NCBI GenBank assembly: GCA_010092775.1
Contig: JAADYZ010000016.1
Span: 1 to 9,088, forward strand
Direction of reading: 5' to 3'
DNA from: Chloroflexota bacterium
GTDB taxonomy: Bacteria; Chloroflexota; Anaerolineae; Aggregatilineales; UBA3940
DNA: 9,088 nucleotides
Below the pieces are notes generated by a model. It had not been told where the DNA came from, ran no database searches, and saw only the letters and a list, made by a program, of their open reading frames with translations. Of the stretch, positions 5,561 through 9,088 are shown one piece after another. The stretch's first letter is position 1. The number at the start of each line of letters is the position of its first letter. The position numbers and the translations under genes were made by a program.

Positions 5561-5974
5561 ATGGCAACGGCAACACAGACCCAAGCTCCGAAACGGGATA
5601 CCTTCGAAATCCAAGCTTGGCGCTTCATGCGCTGGTCCGGCGTTTTGCTGATCCCGCTGGTGTTCGGGCACCTGGCTTACATCCACATTGTCAACAGCGT
5701 TGCAGTCATTGCTGGCGCCGATTGGGTGCTGCAACATCGCTGGGCTTACCTCAACGTCCGCATCTATGATGCCTTCTTGTTGTGGTTTGCTGCCCTGCAC
5801 GGCTTCAACGGACTGCGCTATGTGATCAACGACTATATTCACCAGGGTGGCCTGCGGCGCGGGCTAACCATTGCATCTGGTTTGGTGCTGGTCATCGTGC
5901 TGACCCTCGGCACAGTCGCGATTGTGGCATCACCAGGACTGACCAGCTTCTGGGGTGGTTGGACCCGCTTCTAG
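5561..5974 (+). CDS. sdhD: Succinate dehydrogenase second membrane anchor subunit
   Basis: The 137-residue protein is the second hydrophobic anchor of complex II. It starts with about 20 polar residues, then has three membrane helices at about residues 27-50, 68-90 and 102-124. His37 and His42 lie in helix 1, and helix 2 contains LHGFNGLRYVINDY (79-92) with His80, the likely heme ligand; Asp91-Tyr92 match the conserved Asp-Tyr of SdhD near the quinone site. The motif H-x-x-N-G-L-R is shared with SdhC, showing that the two anchors are related. GGGGGT (5550-5555) precedes the ATG at 5561 and overlaps the sdhC stop region, which fits translational coupling. The gap to sdhA is 59 bases. The annotation as sdhD rather than frdD rests on the covalent-FAD SdhA and the aerobic-type SdhB in the same operon. 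Confidence 0.85.
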   Translation: MATATQTQAPKRDTFEIQAWRFMRWSGVLLIPLVFGHLAYIHIVNSVAVIAGADWVLQHRWAYLNVRIYDAFLLWFAALHGFNGLRYVINDYIHQGGLRRGLTIASGLVLVIVLTLGTVAIVASPGLTSFWGGWTRF

Positions 5975-5981
5975 ACACCGA

Positions 5982-5995
5982 CAACGCAGGCGTTG
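5982..5995 (+). other. Small hairpin between sdhD and sdhA
   Basis: CAACG (5982-5986) pairs with CGTTG (5991-5995) around a four-base loop in the 59-base gap. It has no T-run, so it is unlikely to end transcription; it could mark mRNA processing or be chance. Confidence 0.25.
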
Positions 5996-6033
5996 CCCTG
6001 ATGTAGGGCCGCGCCACCAAGGAGACAGCCTTT

Positions 6034-7812
6034 ATGCAAGTTCATCAGTTTGACGCGGTGATCATCGGCGCAGGCGGCGCGGGCCTCATGGCCGCCCTGT
6101 ATGCCTCCGAGCAGGTCAATACCGCAGTCATCAGCAAACTCTATCCGACCCGTTCGCACACCGGTGCTGCCCAGGGCGGGATTGGTGCCGCGCTGGGTAA
6201 TCTTGAGGAAGACCACTGGGAGTGGCATGCCTTCGATACCGTCAAGGGCGGCGACTATCTGGCTGATCAGGACGCGGTCGACGTGCTGTGCAAAGAAGCC
6301 GTCGACACGGTGATCGAGCTGGAGCACATGGGCCTGCCGTTCGATCGCACGCCAGATGGCAAAATCTCACAGCGGCGCTTTGGCGGCCACACCAACAACG
6401 AAACAGGTAAGCCGGTACGGCGGGCCTGCCATGCGGCCGACCGCACCGGTCATATGATTTTGCAGACGCTCTATCAGCAGTGCATCAAGAACAATGTCAA
6501 TTTCTTTGATGAGTTTCAGGTGATCGACATTGTGATGAACGGCGACCGCCCTGCGGCAGTGATCGCAATTGAGATTGGGACAGGCGAACTACACGTCTTC
6601 CAGGCCAAGGCCTTCATGTTCGCGACGGGTGGTTGGGGCAAAGTCTGGACGATCACCAGCAACGCCTATACTCTGACCGGCGACGGCAACACCGTCCTCT
6701 ACCGGCGCGGCATTCCGATGGAAGATATGGAGTTCTACCAGTTCCATCCGACCGGCATCTATCGGCTGGGTATTCTGATCACGGAAGGTGTGCGTGGTGA
6801 GGGCGGTGTGCTGCTGAACGGCGAGGGCGAACGCTTCATGGAGCGCTACGCGCCGACCATCAAGGACCTCGCCAGTCGTGACGTGGTATCGCGGGCCATC
6901 TATCTCGAACTAAAGGATGGGCGTGGGGTCAATGGCAAGCCCTATGTGCATCTGGATGTGACACCCAAGACGGTCAATCACTATTTGAAAGAGGCCGGTG
7001 AAAATCGCTCTATTGACGCCCACTACATCGAGAGCAAACTACCAGACATCCTCGATTTCTGCCGCACCTATCTTGGTGTCAACCCGGTCAGCGAGCCGAT
7101 GCCGGTGCAGCCGACGGCCCACTACGCAATGGGCGGCATCCCGACGGACGTAGACTGTCGGGTACTAGGCGATGCCGAAGGCACCGTTATCCCTGGCTTG
7201 TATGCCGCCGGAGAAGCAGCTTGTGTCTCGGTGCATGGGGCCAACCGACTGGGGACCAACTCACTGGTCGACCTGGTTGTGTTTGGTCGGCGCGGCGGCA
7301 AGGCGATGGCGGACTATTGCAAAGGCGCTGAATTCGTCGAACTGCCCGCCAATCCAACCGCTGAGGCGGAAGCACAACTCAACCGGATTCGCCAGAGCAA
7401 GGGCAAGACCCGTGTCGCCACCCTGCGCAAAGAGATGCAGGCCGTGATGTCGGAGTATGTTGGTGTGTTCCGGGAAGAGGACGGGATGGCTAAGGCAGTC
7501 GAGCAAGTGCGCGAGTTAAAGGAACGCTTCGAGAACGACATCTGCATTGATGATCAGGGCAGTATCCACAATTATGATCTGTTGGAAGCCTGGTGCCTGG
7601 GGTCGCTGCTCGACCTGGCCGAAGTGACGGCAGTCTCGGCGCTGGCCCGCAAGGAAAGCCGGGGTGCGCACTCGCGTGAGGACTTCAAGGCGCGTGATGA
7701 CGTGAACTTCCTTCAACACACTTTCGCGGCGATGGGCCCTGATGGCAAGATCGCGCTGAGCTACAAGCCGGTGGTGATTGATCGTTACCAACCGAAGGAG
7801 CGTGTGTACTAA
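6034..7812 (+). CDS. sdhA: Succinate dehydrogenase flavoprotein subunit
   Basis: This 592-residue subunit, the usual length for SdhA, oxidises succinate to fumarate with covalently bound FAD on the cytoplasmic face of complex II. Visible motifs in order: the FAD dinucleotide fold IIGAGGAGLMAAL at 10-22; SHTGAAQGGI at 41-50 with His42, the residue that carries the 8-alpha-histidyl FAD bond; and FHPTG at 237-241 with His238. These are followed by TEGVRGEGG at 250-258 with Glu251 and Arg254; LASRDVVSRA at 279-288 with Arg282, the catalytic proton-shuttling arginine; TAHYAMGGIPT at 361-371 with His363; and HGANRLGTNSL at 401-411 with Arg405, which binds the carboxylate. The helical C-terminal domain ends with the SRGAHSREDF segment (542-551). 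No key residue is missing. AAGGAG at 6019-6024 serves the ATG at 6034. The stop TAA shares one base with the sdhB ATG. Fumarate reductase is a possible alternative, but covalent-FAD SDH in a CDAB operon is favoured. Confidence 0.97.
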   Translation: MQVHQFDAVIIGAGGAGLMAALYASEQVNTAVISKLYPTRSHTGAAQGGIGAALGNLEEDHWEWHAFDTVKGGDYLADQDAVDVLCKEAVDTVIELEHMGLPFDRTPDGKISQRRFGGHTNNETGKPVRRACHAADRTGHMILQTLYQQCIKNNVNFFDEFQVIDIVMNGDRPAAVIAIEIGTGELHVFQAKAFMFATGGWGKVWTITSNAYTLTGDGNTVLYRRGIPMEDMEFYQFHPTGIYRLGILITEGVRGEGGVLLNGEGERFMERYAPTIKDLASRDVVSRAIYLELKDGRGVNGKPYVHLDVTPKTVNHYLKEAGENRSIDAHYIESKLPDILDFCRTYLGVNPVSEPMPVQPTAHYAMGGIPTDVDCRVLGDAEGTVIPGLYAAGEAACVSVHGANRLGTNSLVDLVVFGRRGGKAMADYCKGAEFVELPANPTAEAEAQLNRIRQSKGKTRVATLRKEMQAVMSEYVGVFREEDGMAKAVEQVRELKERFENDICIDDQGSIHNYDLLEAWCLGSLLDLAEVTAVSALARKESRGAHSREDFKARDDVNFLQHTFAAMGPDGKIALSYKPVVIDRYQPKERVY

Positions 7813-8531
7813 TGGCCACCAATGGAACAGTCAAGGTTGAGCTGCGCGTTCGTCGTTACAACCCAGAACGTGACGAGAAGCCCTACTGGGGCAGCTTCGA
7901 GATGGAAGCAGAGCCAGAGGACCGCGTCCTCGACCTGCTGCATCACGTACAGTGGTACCTCGATGGGACGCTGGCTATGCGCCGCTCATGCGCACATGGG
8001 GTATGCGGCTCCGATGCGATGCGGATCAATGGGCAGAACATGCTCGCCTGCAAAGCCCTGGTGAAGAATCTGGTCCGCGGTGGGAAAGGACGCATTCAGG
8101 TCGAGCCGATCTATGGGATGCGTGTGATCAAAGACCTGATCGTCGATATGGAACCCTTCATGGAGCATTACCGGTCGGTGATGCCCTACTTCGTCAACGA
8201 TGAGCCTGCGCCAGAAAATGGGCGCGAACGCCTGCAGAGCCCGGAGGATCGCGAGCGCTTTGATGAGGCGACCAAGTGCATTCTGTGCGCAGCGTGTACC
8301 ACGTCCTGCCCATCGTATTGGGCCAATGGAACCTATGTTGGCCCGGCAGCGATTGTACAGGCCCATCGCTTCATCTTCGACAGCCGCGATAAGGCGGGCA
8401 AGGATCGGTTGGCCATCCTGAGCCAGGAGAACGGTGTGTGGCGCTGCCGCACGATCTTCAATTGTACGACAGCCTGTCCACGTGAAATCCCAGTGACGCA
8501 GTTGATCGCTGAGGTTAAAGGCGCGATGTAA
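7812..8531 (+). CDS. sdhB: Succinate dehydrogenase iron-sulphur subunit
   Basis: This 239-residue electron-transfer subunit passes electrons from FAD in SdhA to quinone at the SdhC/D anchors. The N-terminal plant-ferredoxin-like domain (about 1-110) binds a [2Fe-2S] cluster through Cys60, Cys65, Asp68 and Cys80; Asp in the third position is also seen in Escherichia coli SdhB and is not a defect. The C-terminal domain carries CILCAACTTSCP (156-167) and CRTIFNCTTACP (212-223). By family comparison Cys156, Cys159, Cys162 and Cys222 bind [4Fe-4S], and Cys166, Cys212 and Cys218 bind [3Fe-4S]. The start overlaps the sdhA stop as TAATG, and AAGGAG at 7795-7800 inside sdhA provides the ribosome site, implying coupled translation and equal amounts of A and B. 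It is the last gene of the operon, followed 22 bases later by a strong terminator. A 338-codon reverse frame at 7986-9002 is a shadow. Confidence 0.97.
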   Translation: MATNGTVKVELRVRRYNPERDEKPYWGSFEMEAEPEDRVLDLLHHVQWYLDGTLAMRRSCAHGVCGSDAMRINGQNMLACKALVKNLVRGGKGRIQVEPIYGMRVIKDLIVDMEPFMEHYRSVMPYFVNDEPAPENGRERLQSPEDRERFDEATKCILCAACTTSCPSYWANGTYVGPAAIVQAHRFIFDSRDKAGKDRLAILSQENGVWRCRTIFNCTTACPREIPVTQLIAEVKGAM

Positions 8532-8553
8532 AGCGCAGTTGATCAGGTAACCA

Positions 8554-8583
8554 AAAAGGCGACCGACATGTGGGTCGCCTTTT
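8554..8583 (+). terminator. Intrinsic terminator of the sdh operon (bidirectional form)
   Basis: AAAAGGCGACC (8554-8564) pairs perfectly with GGTCGCCTTTT (8573-8583) around an eight-base loop. The 3' arm ends in four T residues, and the mirrored A-run makes it usable from the minus strand too. It lies between the convergent sdhB and the small minus-strand gene ending at 8609 and probably serves both. Confidence 0.9.
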
Positions 8584-8608
8584 GTGTTCGTGAGATGAGC
8601 GGATGCGG

Positions 8609-8866
8609 CTATTCTTCGTCGTGTTGGCCACGTTCGGGCAGGAAGCCAGTACTGAGGAAGGCATCCAGCCAGACGGCGAAGAACAAAGCCATCGGGGCAG
8701 CCGTCAGCACGGTATAGGTGGTGGTGTAGGTTTCCAACGTGATCGGCGCATTGCCTGCGCCAGCGCCCCAAATGGCATTCATCACAGCGACCAAGACGAA
8801 GACGCTGCCAATGCCCAATGCGATTGAAATCAGGACGAGTAGAATGCGGCGGATAGTCAAGTTCAT
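8609..8866 (-). CDS. Small membrane protein of unknown function
   Basis: This is an 85-residue protein that I cannot assign to a family. It has two clear membrane helices, at about residues 7-31 (RILLVLISIALGIG onward) and 48-70 (TVLTAAPMALFFAVWLDAF), joined by a Gly/Ala then Thr/Tyr-rich loop, and an acidic tail ending GQHDEE. The ATG at 8866 is chosen because GAGG (plus coordinates 8876-8879) lies nine bases before it and the first helix begins soon after. A TTG at 8932 would add 22 polar residues, lacks a Shine-Dalgarno site, and would run through the palindromes at 8882-8904. The gene is convergent with sdhB, sharing the terminator at 8554-8583. The permease-like gene ending at 9030 is on the same strand but separated by hairpins, so it may be a separate transcript. 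Confidence 0.6.
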   Translation of the reverse strand: MNLTIRRILLVLISIALGIGSVFVLVAVMNAIWGAGAGNAPITLETYTTTYTVLTAAPMALFFAVWLDAFLSTGFLPERGQHDEE

Positions 8867-8881
8867 GGCGGTGAACCTCGC

Positions 8882-8904
8882 GTTCGGTGAACTGTTCGGC
8901 GAAC
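8882..8904. repeat. Paired palindromes just upstream of the small membrane gene
   Basis: GTTCGGTGAAC (8882-8892) and GTTCGGCGAAC (8894-8904) are near-identical 11-mers, each with GTTC and GAAC as inverted arms, separated by one base and thus repeating every 12 bases. They lie two bases upstream of the Shine-Dalgarno site of the minus-strand gene. A looser GTTC-N8-GAAC at 8861-8876 spans its start codon. The layout suggests operator half-sites for a dimeric regulator. Confidence 0.4.
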
Positions 8905-8911
8905 CTATGCA

Positions 8912-8935
8912 GGCTTGCACATAAATGCACAAGCC
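8912..8935. repeat. Imperfect 10-bp inverted repeat
   Basis: GGCTTGCACA (8912-8921) and TGCACAAGCC (8926-8935) surround TAAA. The outer six bases pair exactly (GGCTTG with CAAGCC), and the inner part pairs fully only with two G-U pairs in the minus-strand transcript. It lies in the 5' region of the small membrane gene. Confidence 0.35.
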
Positions 8936-8954
8936 ATTTTAGCGTGAGGGGATG

Positions 8955-8976
8955 CGGGGGGCAAAATTGCCCCCCG
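8955..8976 (-). terminator. G/C-rich hairpin after the permease-like gene
   Basis: CGGGGGGC (8955-8962) pairs with GCCCCCCG (8969-8976) around AAAATT. A second, smaller stem (GGGG 8978-8981 with CCCC 8985-8988) abuts it. It lies about 54 bases past the stop at 9030 on the minus strand, a sensible place for the end of that transcript, but no T-run follows on the minus strand. Confidence 0.45.
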
Positions 8977-9029
8977 AGGGGCGACCCCCTTAGCAAGCGC
9001 ACCGCCCCGACCGAAACCTGCTGTGCAAA

Positions 9030-9088
9030 TTAGAAGTCGCGCTGGCGGAAGACGACGACGGCGCCGATCAGCAAGATGACGACATAGA
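9030..9088 (-). CDS. C-terminal end of a membrane protein, probably ABC-2 type transporter permease (partial)
   Basis: On the minus strand the frame entering from the right edge reads YVVILLIGAVVVFRQRDF and then stops with TAA at 9030-9032; the first codon is incomplete at the edge. A hydrophobic helix followed at once by Phe-Arg-x-Arg-Asp-Phe and a stop is the usual ending of ABC-2 family permeases, the membrane subunits of drug, lipid or polysaccharide export ABC transporters. Only 18 residues are visible, so any protein ending in a membrane helix with a basic tail could look similar. The rest of the gene, and probably an ATPase partner, would lie beyond the window. Confidence 0.5.
   Translation of the reverse strand, partial: YVVILLIGAVVVFRQRDF

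Noticed and set aside
7990..8060. Loss of a cluster ligand in SdhB because the third [2Fe-2S] Cys is Asp68
   Set aside because: The same Asp ligand occurs in functional Escherichia coli SdhB, so it is normal variation.
8882..8904. LexA (SOS) box because of GAAC and GTTC elements
   Set aside because: The Gram-positive LexA box has GAAC-N4-GTTC; here the inward GAAC and GTTC are separated by one base, and the better palindromes run in the order GTTC to GAAC.
8948..8989. G-quadruplex in the G-rich stretch
   Set aside because: Only three separate G-runs are present on the plus strand, and the longest is better explained by pairing with the adjacent C-run in a hairpin.
7986..9002. A 338-codon open frame on the minus strand opposite sdhB
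   Set aside because: It is antisense to the clearly real sdhB, runs through the perfect terminator at 8554-8583, overlaps the small membrane gene in another frame, and is rich in His, Arg and Cys with no family motif. It is a shadow of GC-biased codons.

Overview
The window is a bacterial chromosomal segment of moderate to fairly high GC; single lines counted by hand give 57% in sdhA and 43% in the AraC gene. It has tight operons with Shine-Dalgarno sites, and I see no tRNA, rRNA, CRISPR array, transposase or phage gene. The combination of a flippase-like membrane protein, an AraC/DUF6597 regulator, a GAF protein beside a short homoserine dehydrogenase, and an sdhC-sdhD-sdhA-sdhB operon would suit a member of the Chloroflexota. 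That placement is an impression only; no marker in the window settles it.

Layout from left to right. (1) 1-369, minus strand: the N-terminal part of a flippase-like integral membrane protein (LPG synthase transmembrane family), cut by the window edge. (2) 696-1954, plus strand: an AraC-type regulator followed by a small VOC-fold (glyoxalase-like) protein, probably one transcript, ending at a perfect 13-bp inverted repeat (1983-2017). This part looks poorer in GC than the rest and may be acquired. (3) 2313-4019, plus strand: a coiled-coil plus GAF-domain protein and, 18 bp downstream, homoserine dehydrogenase without an ACT domain. (4) 4154-4936, minus strand: an unrecognised polytopic membrane protein, convergent with hom and divergent from sdh. 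(5) 5128-8531, plus strand: the complete succinate dehydrogenase (complex II) operon sdhCDAB, with a structured leader and a clear intrinsic terminator at 8554-8583. (6) 8609-8866, minus strand: a small two-helix membrane protein with palindromic repeats just upstream. (7) 9030-9088, minus strand: the last 18 codons of a membrane protein that looks like an ABC-2 type transporter permease.

How the genes work together. The sdh genes make the two membrane anchors, the FAD subunit and the iron-sulphur subunit of succinate:quinone oxidoreductase, linking the TCA cycle to the quinone pool. Homoserine dehydrogenase supplies homoserine for threonine and methionine synthesis; the GAF protein next to it is a plausible ligand sensor. 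The AraC/VOC pair looks like a self-contained regulator and effector cassette.

I found no evidence of a dramatic new multi-gene system. The points most worth a second look are the repeat-bearing leader of the sdh operon, the doubled His-x-x-Asn-Gly-Leu-Arg motif in both anchor subunits, the GAF/homoserine dehydrogenase pairing, the unknown membrane protein divergent from sdh, and the palindrome cluster at 8882-8976.
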